DNA of 17,020 nucleotides. It comes from an uncultured Coriobacteriales bacterium (GTDB taxonomy: Bacteria > Actinomycetota > Coriobacteriia > Coriobacteriales > QAMH01). Below the pieces are notes generated by a model. That model was not told the DNA's origin. It did no database searches and saw only the letters and a list, made by a program, of their open reading frames with translations. The translations under genes were made by a program, and so were the position numbers. The stretch's first letter is position 1, and every line of letters starts with the position of its first letter. Shown piece after piece: positions 7,141-13,774 of this stretch. The stretch lies in NCBI GenBank assembly GCA_934646835.1, contig CAKUES010000032.1, positions 1 through 17,020 of the forward strand. Direction: 5' to 3'.

Positions 7141-7436
7141 GTAGGACCGATTTTACTGTGAACGTTGACGAGTACCTGGCCACCAACAAGTACGAGGTGG
7201 ACGAGGAGAACGCTCACATCGAGCTGGCCGAGCAGCTGCCCGACGCAGAGTTCGACAAGCTGATCATGGTTTGCCCCGCTGCGCTGTACAAGCGCGACGC
7301 AGAGACCGGCGAGAAGACCTTCGACTACGCTGGTTGCCTCGAGTGCGGTACCTGCCGCATCGCCTGCGGCGGCACCATCATCGCCAAGTGGGTCAACCCC
7401 GGCCCCACCATGGGCGTCGAGTACCGCTTCGGCTAG
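7137..7436 (+). CDS. fixX: FixX, ferredoxin-like [4Fe-4S] protein
   Basis: A 99-residue ferredoxin-like protein (E. coli FixX is 95). GTG 7137 overlaps the fixC stop (GTGA) and follows GAAGG. Starting there gives an N-terminus (TVNVDEYLATNKYEVDEEN) that aligns with E. coli FixX; no ATG is available nearby. Cysteines are Cys46 in the MVCPAALYK motif and Cys67, Cys70 and Cys73 in GCLECGTC, sufficient for one [4Fe-4S] cluster. An extra Cys77 follows (RIACGG), where as I recall E. coli has leucine or glycine. The C-terminal MGVEYRFG is characteristic of the family. It acts as electron relay to or from FixC. Last gene of the operon; a strong terminator starts 22 bases after the stop. Confidence 0.93.
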   Translation: MSRTDFTVNVDEYLATNKYEVDEENAHIELAEQLPDAEFDKLIMVCPAALYKRDAETGEKTFDYAGCLECGTCRIACGGTIIAKWVNPGPTMGVEYRFG

Positions 7437-7458
7437 GCCAAGGCTGATAGGCCCCATC

Positions 7459-7495
7459 AAAAAGCCCCGGCTCATCAAGAGCCGGGGCTTTTTTT
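7459..7495 (+). terminator. Rho-independent terminator of the fixABCX operon
   Basis: AGCCCCGGCTC (7463-7473), loop ATCAA, GAGCCGGGGCT (7479-7489) is a perfect 11-bp stem. It runs into seven T residues (7489-7495), with a complementary A-run before the stem. It lies directly after fixX. Confidence 0.95.
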
Positions 7496-7806
7496 GTTGC
7501 CTGGAACAGGTCGCGCGAAACCGAAACGTCTAACCACGGCGCAACGTTGAACTGCACTTAGGGAATGCTGATTAATGTGAGGTTTATGGGGAGGGACAGG
7601 GCCCCTCCCCTACGTGATCAGTGGTTTTGCCAATCGTATACAACGGTCACTTGCCCTAATCAGCGTTTCCCCAGACTCTTCGACTCTGCGCCGCACTCCA
7701 TCGTAGGGGAGGGACCCTGTCCCTCCCCATAGCCGATGCGATGTCACTTGGCCCTGACACAATGGGGCAAGGGGACGCCACAAGCTACTTGCCTCTCCCT
7801 CTATCC
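7496..7806. other. Gene-free gap between the convergent fix operon and LuxR-type gene
   Basis: No credible coding frame or RNA gene is seen in these ~310 bases. They hold the inverted-repeat element listed separately. An imperfect dyad follows it at 7743-7776 (GTCACTTGGCCC against GGGGCAAGGGGAC). Confidence 0.6.
7561..7731. repeat. Large inverted-repeat element with self-complementary arms (MITE/BIME-like)
   Basis: Two 30-base arms at 7585-7614 and 7702-7731 are reverse complements with one mismatch. Each arm is also a hairpin by itself (GGGGAGGG with CCCTCCCC around a seven-base loop). A second inverted pair is offset to the left: GGGAATGCTGATTA (7561-7574) and TAATCAGCGTTTCCC (7657-7671). 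No ORF or transposase is present. The element sits in a convergent gap where no promoter is expected, which fits an interspersed non-autonomous repeat. Copy number elsewhere cannot be seen from one window. Confidence 0.65.
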
Positions 7807-7854
7807 AAAAAAAGCGGCCAGCAGATGGGACTCTCCCCTTCTACCGGCCGCTTT
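7807..7854 (-). terminator. Terminator of the LuxR-type regulator gene
   Basis: On the minus strand AAAGCGGCC (complement of 7846-7854) pairs with GGCCGCTTT (complement of 7811-7819) and continues into a T-run corresponding to the seven A residues at 7807-7813. It lies 21 bases after the regulator's stop codon. Confidence 0.85.
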
Positions 7855-7875
7855 GCCGTCAGATTTGCATGCGCT

Positions 7876-9327
7876 CTACATGTCATCGCCTTGGCGGTTG
7901 ATGTAATCGATGAGCTCCGAGCGCCTGTGGATGCCCATCTTCTCGTACACATGGCGGATATGGGTGTTGACCGTGTACGGAGAGATAACGAGCTTCTTGG
8001 CGACGTTATCAGTGGTGAAGCCGCGGCCGATGAGGCCGACGATCTCTGTTTCGCGAGCAGAGAAGGAGAACTCCACAGCCATTTCCTTGATACGGCGCTC
8101 CTGAGAAGACTCGTTTGCAGGCGGTGCCATCAGCTTGCCAATCTGGTACTCCTGGCGCACCAGCGGAATGGTGACCGCAGCCAGCAGACAGATGAAGACG
8201 ATCGCGGTAGGGTCGGTCGCGATAGCGGCGAACTCAGGATTTGCCTCATAGAACAGAGCCAGAGAGTTACCCACAGCGATACCCAGGCGGATAAACGCTC
8301 CGCTGAGACCAAATGCGTAGCCAACAGTCACGTAGCCCTTCATGCCCAACACGCCAAAGTACATGACGAGCAGTACCTCGAGGATGGCAACAACCGCCAA
8401 CGCGAGGAAGAATGAAGGCGAGTACAGCCATTCCTCTGCAAGGAACAAGCCAAAGGCGACCGTAGCGAGCACAAGCAGCCAGGGGAGAACCCTGTAGATA
8501 TTGAGGCGCTCCTTCGACAGCTTGCTTACCAAGCCGATGCCGCACAAAAGCACAGCACCGCCCATGGAACCAAAGGTGAAAGCATAATCAGCACCGGGAA
8601 GGTCTTCCCAGGGAATGATCGCCACGAGGTAATAGCAGGCGACAGCCGCGACAAAGGACGTGATGCAGACGACGAGCATGGGCCGCGCGGCCTTGTCCGC
8701 CGTCGTCTTGGGCAGCAAAGTAGGATACGGCTTGCCATCGGCATCTTTGAGGCCCTGCTTGAACTGTAGGCACGCGGCCACAGGCAGCAGCGCGATGAAC
8801 ACCGACGCGATGCCTGTGGGAAGAACGATGCAGACCAGCGAGCAGATAAGCATGACCGCACCGATGACCGAGCCGATGCGCGCAACGGAAAACGAGGTCT
8901 TGGTGCGCGCGTACAGCTCGCCCCACATGATCCAAAGCAGCGCGTTGGTGACACCTACCACCACAGCAAGGAGATAGGCGATCATATCCGTGGGGAAGGT
9001 AAACCCGAGCAAAGTGAGCGCAAGGGTGGCGATGGAGGCAGCAGCCGTCAAAAACCAATGCAGGTGTTTCACATCGCAGAGATGATGTTCTCGACCCAAT
9101 GTCAAGGCAGCGCCGAAGAACGTAATGGCAGCGACGCAAAGAGCAACGAGCCACGCATAGGTGACAGCGTCGTCAAGCAGTGCGGCGCCAACAAAGGAAT
9201 CCGTGAGAAACCACAGATTGTAATGCCAAGCGAGCAGCAACGCGAATCCGATAAACCTACGCGTCGGATGAGCGAACGTTACTGCTTCCAGCTCCTCTGT
9301 TTTCGAGACCAAGTTCCCGATTTTCAT
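7876..9327 (-). CDS. Membrane-bound LuxR-family transcriptional regulator (about 12 TM segments + GerE HTH)
   Basis: A 483-residue protein with about 12 hydrophobic segments between residues ~25 and ~392, then a cytoplasmic linker and a C-terminal LuxR/GerE helix-turn-helix (residues ~420-476: SARETEIVGLIGRGFTTDNV and KKLVISPYTVNTHIRHVYEK). The frame is open 25 codons further upstream, but ATG 9327 has AGGAGAGGAA directly before it and begins a sensible N-terminus. This architecture, an MFS-like membrane domain fused to a LuxR DNA-binding domain, is common in Eggerthellaceae next to specialised metabolic gene clusters. It is convergent with fixABCX and no CaiF-like regulator is visible, so I infer that it senses the pathway substrate or a membrane signal and controls the cai-like and fix promoters. 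Target genes are not proven by the sequence. Confidence 0.9.
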   Translation of the reverse strand: MKIGNLVSKTEELEAVTFAHPTRRFIGFALLLAWHYNLWFLTDSFVGAALLDDAVTYAWLVALCVAAITFFGAALTLGREHHLCDVKHLHWFLTAAASIATLALTLLGFTFPTDMIAYLLAVVVGVTNALLWIMWGELYARTKTSFSVARIGSVIGAVMLICSLVCIVLPTGIASVFIALLPVAACLQFKQGLKDADGKPYPTLLPKTTADKAARPMLVVCITSFVAAVACYYLVAIIPWEDLPGADYAFTFGSMGGAVLLCGIGLVSKLSKERLNIYRVLPWLLVLATVAFGLFLAEEWLYSPSFFLALAVVAILEVLLVMYFGVLGMKGYVTVGYAFGLSGAFIRLGIAVGNSLALFYEANPEFAAIATDPTAIVFICLLAAVTIPLVRQEYQIGKLMAPPANESSQERRIKEMAVEFSFSARETEIVGLIGRGFTTDNVAKKLVISPYTVNTHIRHVYEKMGIHRRSELIDYINRQGDDM

Positions 9328-9750
9328 TTCCTCTCCTAGTGTGCATGGTGGATCGCGGTAGTGCACGCCCTCATTGCAGACTATCTTGTCGCGGCAAAGC
9401 ACAAGGGGGTTGCAGCCCTCTTGTGCTTTCCTGAACGTATTTGACGCTGCGCGTCGACCCGGCGTATACAGAGGAGGCTCTCTTCACTCCTCTCGCCAGC
9501 GACCGACACGACGGGTCTTGCGATTTGCAAAGCCCGTATACAACGCCGACCCCTACGTCCCCTAAACACGCAAGGGCTCATTCAGGCTCGGCGACATATC
9601 TGCCATGCTTTTGTTTATAGGGATTTTACACACTAAGCCCCGCGCAAGTGCTCAGATATCCACAAATGGGCACCAATCCGAGGGGACTGTTTCTTTTAAT
9701 ATGCGTACTAAACAAGCCGAGGGAACCGTCTCGCCAGATAGCCCTTTAAC
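9328..9750. other. Gene-free leader region upstream of the LuxR-type gene
   Basis: No credible gene is visible. Just upstream of the regulator start is a strong stem: AAAGCACAAG followed by GGGG (9396-9409), pairing with CCCTCTTGTGCTTT (9416-9429), 13 of 14 positions complementary. Further dyads are AGAGGAG/CTCCTCT (9470-9493) and CGGG..TTGC/GCAA..CCCG (9512-9536). CGTATACA occurs at 9463-9470 and 9535-9542, just 72 bases apart, and again inside the 7585-7731 element. The LuxR promoter should lie here; I could not fix its -10 and -35. Confidence 0.5.
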
Positions 9751-9894
9751 CTTACAGGGCCATTCTGAGCGGAGCGCCGCAGGCGCGGAGTCGAAGAACC
9801 TAGCCGCAGCCCAACGTTGAGTCGCAGCCAGATGTTTCGACTCCGGCCCTTCGGGCCTCCGCTCAACATAACGGACCTGCAGGTTTCCCCGGAA
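9748..9894. repeat. Imperfect inverted-repeat element with variable hairpin tips
   Basis: Arms of 30 bases at 9766-9795 and 9836-9865 share the complementary ends TGAGCGGAG/CTCCGCTCA and CGGAGTCGAA/TTCGACTCCG. The middle of each arm is a different small GC hairpin (CGCC..GGCG on the left, GCCC..GGGC on the right), so folding is kept while sequence differs. Weaker similarity extends outward to AACCTTACAGG (9748) and CCTGCAGGTT (9885-9894). No ORF is credible. It resembles REP/BIME-type intergenic repeats. Confidence 0.6.
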
Positions 9895-9953
9895 TACGCC
9901 CTTCAGCGGTGATGATACACAATGTCGCTGGCACAAGGTGTGCCACGACGCTC

Positions 9954-10094
9954 AAAAAGTGCGCGAAGTGTTAAGGGTTGAGACAAGTTGTCATGTAGCC
10001 CGAAATCGGCAACGCTCTGACCTGCGATTTTACAAGCGTCAATTGCCGCCTACTTGGCCGGTCGCTTCAACCCTTAGCACTTCGCGCACTTTTT
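9954..10094. repeat. 141-bp element with 28-nt terminal inverted repeats
   Basis: Arms at 9954-9981 and 10067-10094 are complementary at 27 of 28 positions; the outer part is AAAAAGTGCGCGAAGTG and the inner part TAAGGGTTGA. Inside are GACAAGTTGTC (9982-9992) and a bulged stem CGGCA-ACGCT (10007-10016) with AGCGT...TGCCG (10035-10048), giving a fully nested fold. No coding frame is present. It lies just beyond the feoB terminator. A non-autonomous mobile element or a structured RNA would both fit. Confidence 0.6.
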
Positions 10095-10104
10095 AACACG
10101 CAGC

Positions 10105-10132
10105 AAAAAAGGAGGCCCGTCTCCGAGCCTCC
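10105..10132 (-). terminator. Rho-independent terminator of the feoAB operon
   Basis: On the minus strand GGAGGC and GCCTCC (complement of 10127-10132 and 10111-10116) form a stem followed immediately by six T residues (the A-run at 10105-10110). It lies 30 bases past the feoB stop. Confidence 0.8.
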
Positions 10133-10161
10133 CCTCCTCTATGTATTAGTTGCGATTCGCA

Positions 10162-12657
10162 CTAGGCAGCGTTTGCGGATGCAGCAGGGAGCTCTGCCTT
10201 GCCGTCATCGTCCTTGACGGGCCTGACGAGCATGAAGATAACGAACGCGACAATCACGATTGCAACAGCCAGGCCGATCGGGTTGACGCTGCCAGTGATG
10301 GCAGAGCCGATCTGGAAGATGCACAGTGCGACGCAGTAAGCGAAGCCGCACTCGTAGCCGACGCTAGCCCAGAACCACTTGGCATCGCCCTGCTCGCGAC
10401 GGATGGCACCCATAGCGGCAAAGCACGGAGCGCACAGCAGGTTGAAGAACATCAGGCTGAGAGCAGCCGGGATAGTATAGGCCGCTGCGAGGTTGGCCCA
10501 CAGGCCAGCGCCGCCGCCGTACAGAACGCCAAAGGTACCGACCAGATTCTCCTTGGCGATGAGGCCCGTGACAGAAGCCGCGGCTGCCTGCCAGTCGCCC
10601 CAACCGAGCGGAGCGAAGATGATGCAGACCACAGAACCCACAGCCGCGAGGATGGAGTCGTTGGTGTCGTCAACCATGCCAAAGCTGCCGTCGACAACGC
10701 CAAAGCTGGACAGGAACCAGATGAGCACGCAGGAGAGCAAGATGATCGTGCCGGCCTTCTTGATGAAGGACCAGCCGCGCTCCCACATGCTGCGGAGCAA
10801 ATCGACAAAGCGGGGCAGGCGGTACTCGGGAAGCTCCATGACGAAGGGAGTCTCCTCGCCGCGGAAGGGCTTGGTCTTCTTCAGCATGATGCCGGAGACG
10901 ATGATGGAGGCGATGCCCACGAAGTAAGCGAGCGTCGCAATCATGCCGCTGCCGCCAAAGAACGCGCCGGCGAACAAGGCGATGATGGGCAGCTTTGCAG
11001 AGCAAGGCATGAAGGTTGTGGTCATAACCGTCATGCGGCGGGCGGACTCGGACTCGATGGTGCGGCTCGCCATAATGGCGGGAACACCGCAGCCCGTGCC
11101 GATGAGCATCGGGATGAAGGTCTTACCGGACAGGCCGAAGCGACGGAAGATGCGGTCCAAGATGAAGGCGACGCGAGACATGTAACCGCAGCCCTCGAGG
11201 ATGGCCAGCAGGAAGAACAGGATGAGAATCTGGGGAACGAAACCCAGAACAGCGCCGACACCAGCGACGATACCGTCGAGGATCAAGGCGTTGAGCCAGC
11301 CTGCGACGTTGGCGGCGTCAAGCGCGTCACCGATCAGCACAGGGATACCGGGGATCCAGATGCCGTACTCGGTGGGGTCGGGTTCGGCAACGTCGAGGGA
11401 CTCGGCAAAGACCTCAGGGGTGACCTCGACTGCCTCGTCCTCGAGCAGCTCCCCGGTCTCCTCGTCCTCGGGGACGTAGGTTGCGGTGACGCCAGCCTCC
11501 TCGGCCTGCTCCTCGAACTTGGCGAGGGTCGACTCGTCGAAGTCCTCCTCGCTGTCGATGGCGTCTTGCATCGCGGCAGCGGTCGGGACACCGGCCTCAT
11601 CAGCCGCAGCGACGTACTCGGCGATGCAGCCCTGGGCCTCATCGTACTCGCCGGACGCCTCGTCGAGCGCCGCCTGGGCGCCGTCGACCTGGACGATCGG
11701 GGACGGATCGAGGTACCAGCCATCGCCAAAGACGCCGTCGTTGGCCCAGTCGGTCGCCACGCCGCCGACGGTGGAGATGGCGATGTAGTACACCAGGCCG
11801 ATGATCACGACGAAGATCGGCAGCGCGAGGATACGGTTGGTAACCACGGAGTCGATGCGCTCGGAGATGGTCTGGCCGCCGTGCTTGCGGTCGTAGACCT
11901 CCTCGATGAACGAGGTGATGTGCTTGTAGCGGGCGTTGGTGATGATGCCCTCGGCATCGTCGTCGAACTTGCCCTCGGCCTCGATGATGATGGCACGGAC
12001 ATCGGGCGCGGGGTTGAGCTCGTCCATCGCCTTCTCATCGCGCTCGAAGGCCTTGATGGCGAAGTAGCGCTTCTGAGCTGCGGGAACGTTTGCGGGGATC
12101 TTCTCCTCGATCTGGGAGAGGAAGGTCTCGAGCTCCGGCGCAAAGTGAACGGGCACAGGCGGAATCTTGTCGGTCGCAGCCTTGATGGCAGCTGCCGCGC
12201 ACTCCTTGATGCCGTCGCCCTTGAGCGCGGAGATCTCGACCACGGGCACGCCGAGCTTCTTGGAGAGCTCGTGCGACTTGACGGTATAGCCGCGCTTCTT
12301 GACGATGTCCATCTGGTTGAGCGCCACGACGACCGGCACGCCAAACTCCATGAGCTGGCTGGTCAAGTAGAGATTGCGCTCGAGGTTGGTCGCGTCGACG
12401 ATGTTGATGATCGCGTCAACGCCGCCCTCGGCCAGAAACTCGCGGGCGACAACCTCCTCCTTGGTGTAAGGGGACAGGGAGTAGATGCCGGGCAAGTCGA
12501 TGATCTCGACGTCCTTGTCTCCCTTGAGCTGTCCGCCCTTCTTCTCAACCGTGACGCCCGGCCAGTTGCCCACGTACTGGTGGTTGCCGGTGAACTGATT
12601 GAACAAGGTGGTCTTACCCGAGTTAGGGTTGCCCACCAGGGCCAGTGTCAGTGCCAT
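10162..12657 (-). CDS. feoB: FeoB, ferrous iron transporter (GTPase + membrane permease)
   Basis: An 831-residue FeoB, complete from MALTLALVGN. The N-terminal G domain shows the P-loop GNPNSGKTT (9-17), G2 Thr36 in GVTVEKK, G3 DLPG (54-57) and G4 NQMD (114-117), then a helical GDI-like domain. The membrane domain starts near residue 277 and carries the conserved motifs LEGCGYMSR (Cys490), GTGCGVPAIM and FMPCSAKLPI. Between the first and second membrane segments is an insert of roughly 110 residues (about 320-430), very acidic and alanine-rich, probably helical and extracytoplasmic. ATG 12657 has AAAGGATGAGG upstream. It is downstream of feoA and separated from it by 103 bases with a hairpin and an iron-box-like site. 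It imports Fe(II) across the cytoplasmic membrane. Confidence 0.97.
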   Translation of the reverse strand: MALTLALVGNPNSGKTTLFNQFTGNHQYVGNWPGVTVEKKGGQLKGDKDVEIIDLPGIYSLSPYTKEEVVAREFLAEGGVDAIINIVDATNLERNLYLTSQLMEFGVPVVVALNQMDIVKKRGYTVKSHELSKKLGVPVVEISALKGDGIKECAAAAIKAATDKIPPVPVHFAPELETFLSQIEEKIPANVPAAQKRYFAIKAFERDEKAMDELNPAPDVRAIIIEAEGKFDDDAEGIITNARYKHITSFIEEVYDRKHGGQTISERIDSVVTNRILALPIFVVIIGLVYYIAISTVGGVATDWANDGVFGDGWYLDPSPIVQVDGAQAALDEASGEYDEAQGCIAEYVAAADEAGVPTAAAMQDAIDSEEDFDESTLAKFEEQAEEAGVTATYVPEDEETGELLEDEAVEVTPEVFAESLDVAEPDPTEYGIWIPGIPVLIGDALDAANVAGWLNALILDGIVAGVGAVLGFVPQILILFFLLAILEGCGYMSRVAFILDRIFRRFGLSGKTFIPMLIGTGCGVPAIMASRTIESESARRMTVMTTTFMPCSAKLPIIALFAGAFFGGSGMIATLAYFVGIASIIVSGIMLKKTKPFRGEETPFVMELPEYRLPRFVDLLRSMWERGWSFIKKAGTIILLSCVLIWFLSSFGVVDGSFGMVDDTNDSILAAVGSVVCIIFAPLGWGDWQAAAASVTGLIAKENLVGTFGVLYGGGAGLWANLAAAYTIPAALSLMFFNLLCAPCFAAMGAIRREQGDAKWFWASVGYECGFAYCVALCIFQIGSAITGSVNPIGLAVAIVIVAFVIFMLVRPVKDDDGKAELPAASANAA

Positions 12658-12688
12658 GCCTCATCCTTTCTTTACTCTCGTTCTTAAA

Positions 12689-12704
12689 GTAAGTGTTTGC
12701 TAAC
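12689..12704 (-). promoter_or_regulatory. Candidate iron-responsive operator upstream of feoB
   Basis: On the minus strand the site reads GTTAGCAAACACTTAC, matching the feoA-upstream site (GTTAGC...GCTAAC) at 13 of 16 positions. Its right end lies 32 bases upstream of the feoB ATG. It resembles half-sites of DtxR/IdeR-type operators, but spacing differs from the classical 19-mer. Confidence 0.4.
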
Positions 12705-12712
12705 TCGCGTGC

Positions 12713-12737
12713 CAAAGAAAAGGCGCCTCGAAGCGCC
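12713..12737 (-). terminator. Weak terminator/attenuator hairpin between feoA and feoB
   Basis: On the minus strand GGCGC and GCGCC (complement of 12722-12737) close a six-base TTCGAG loop and are followed by TTTTCTTT. The stem is short, so partial read-through into feoB is expected. Confidence 0.4.
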
Positions 12738-12760
12738 CTCTCTCAGGTTGTCGTAAACGG

Positions 12761-12979
12761 CTATGCAACCTCGATGAGGTCTGCATCGGCCTTGCGCAAG
12801 GTCAGCTCGTAGCCGCGGACCTTAAGCTCGATGGGGTCTCCCAACGGTGCGACCTTGGTAACAGTGACCTCGACGCCCTTGGTGATGCCCATGTCCATGA
12901 TGCGGCGCTTTACAGCGCCGTTGTCGTGGAGCTTCGTGACGACAGCCTGCTGGCCGATCTCAACATTGGAAAGAGTCAT
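12761..12979 (-). CDS. feoA: FeoA, SH3-like accessory protein for ferrous iron transport
   Basis: A 72-residue FeoA of typical length. The start at 12979 (MTLSNVEIG) is preferred over an in-frame ATG ten codons upstream because GAGGAG precedes it at good spacing, while the upstream ATG has no Shine-Dalgarno sequence. The FeoA core is visible: GQQAVVTKL (8-16), RRIMDMGITKGVEVTVTKVAPLGDP (about 25-49) and IELKVRGYELTLRKADADLIEV at the C-terminus. It is a small cytoplasmic protein that interacts with FeoB and is needed for its activity. It is the first gene of feoAB, with a promoter and candidate iron box directly upstream. Confidence 0.93.
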   Translation of the reverse strand: MTLSNVEIGQQAVVTKLHDNGAVKRRIMDMGITKGVEVTVTKVAPLGDPIELKVRGYELTLRKADADLIEVA

Positions 12980-13033
12980 TTCTCGCTCCTCTTCTGCTCT
13001 CGCACTCATGCTTGTTAGACAGCGCTATCTTTT

Positions 13034-13082
13034 GTTAGCTAACGCTAACCGCAAGTGTAACCCATAGCTAACTTACGCGCAA
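13034..13082 (-). promoter_or_regulatory. feoA: Candidate feoA promoter with overlapping iron-box-like operator
   Basis: On the minus strand TTGCGC (complement of 13077-13082) and TACACT (complement of 13054-13059) are 17 bases apart, an acceptable -35/-10 pair with weak hexamers. The dyad GTTAGC-TAAC-GCTAAC (13034-13049) covers the expected transcription start, and another TAGCTAA lies in the spacer (13065-13071). GTTAGCTAAC is one base shorter than the centre of the DtxR/IdeR consensus (GTTAGCCTAAC). Repression by an iron-loaded DtxR-family protein is inferred. Confidence 0.5.
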
Positions 13083-13137
13083 GCGCTATTTATGCCGCAA
13101 TCCTGGTCCGCGCTCGCCGCCCTCCCAAAATGCAACA

Positions 13138-13180
13138 AAGGCGGTCAACAAATCAGTCAGACTGAAGTGTTGACCGCCTT
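13138..13180 (-). terminator. Hairpin, probable terminator of nikR (minus strand)
   Basis: AAGGCGGTCAACA (13138-13150) and TGTTGACCGCCTT (13168-13180) form a perfect 13-bp stem. The loop itself contains CAGTC-A-GACTG. On the minus strand the stem ends in TTTGTTGCATTTT, a broken T-tract. It lies about 48 bases beyond the nikR stop. Confidence 0.55.
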
Positions 13181-13227
13181 GCAATTGGCAGTTGGTGGTT
13201 GGTGGTTGGCAGCGAGCGGCTGCCCCC

Positions 13228-13716
13228 TTAGTGGGTGTGGGTCGTCCCATCGGCATGGGTGTGGGTGTGCGGATGATGGTGCTCGTGGGGATGCTCGTGC
13301 TCCCCGCCCACGACCGTCGTCACGAGGTCGCCGTTGAGGACACCCTTGGTGCCGAGCAGTGCATCCGCGATCTCATGGACCACGGAGCTCTTGCCGCGCA
13401 TGATGATGACCTCGAGGCAGTTGCTCTCGTCGACGTGCACGTGCATGCTGCTCACGATCTCATCGCAATGCGCATGTTGGATGCTGTCGAGCTTGTCGCG
13501 CAGGTCGCTCGCATGATGGTCGAACACCATGGTAAGCGTCGCGAACACACGGGCATCGGGTTCCTCGACGGTCTCGGCGACAAGCGCGCTCCTCACCAGG
13601 TCGCGCACGGCCTCGGACCTGTTGGTGACGGTCCCGCGTCGCTGAGTATAGGCATCTAGGTCGGCTAGCAAATCTGCCGGCATTGCCACAGAGAATCGCA
13701 CGAGATCGCTTTTCAT
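13228..13716 (-). CDS. nikR: NikR-family nickel-responsive regulator with histidine-rich C-terminal tail
   Basis: A 162-residue protein with an N-terminal ribbon-helix-helix domain (LVRFSVAMPADLLADLDAYT, then NRSEAVRDLVR at 32-42) and a C-terminal ACT-like nickel domain. The four square-planar nickel ligands known from E. coli NikR are conserved in position: His81, His92 and His94 (MHVHV) and Cys100 (SNCLEV). E. coli NikR has 133 residues; here the extra length is a tail in which 11 of the last 23 residues (140-162) are histidine. ATG 13716 has AAGGGG upstream. Nickel-loaded NikR normally represses nickel uptake genes; none is visible here. It lies between feoA and hemH on the same strand, and its 58-base upstream gap contains the palindrome CACGCGTG (13759-13766). 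Iron genes as targets, as in Helicobacter, would be inference only. Confidence 0.93.
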   Translation of the reverse strand: MKSDLVRFSVAMPADLLADLDAYTQRRGTVTNRSEAVRDLVRSALVAETVEEPDARVFATLTMVFDHHASDLRDKLDSIQHAHCDEIVSSMHVHVDESNCLEVIIMRGKSSVVHEIADALLGTKGVLNGDLVTTVVGGEHEHPHEHHHPHTHTHADGTTHTH

Positions 13717-13774
13717 CGGTACCCCTTATCCCAACGACTACATTTGAGCCAATAGTAACACGCGTGCGACAGGG

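Noticed and set aside
9605..9936. Short open frames in the luxR-feoB gap
   Set aside because: They coincide with inverted-repeat elements, appear on both strands, and lack ribosome binding sites.
10150..12687. Long plus-strand open frame (845 codons)
   Set aside because: It is fully antisense to feoB, whose GTPase and permease motifs are unambiguous.
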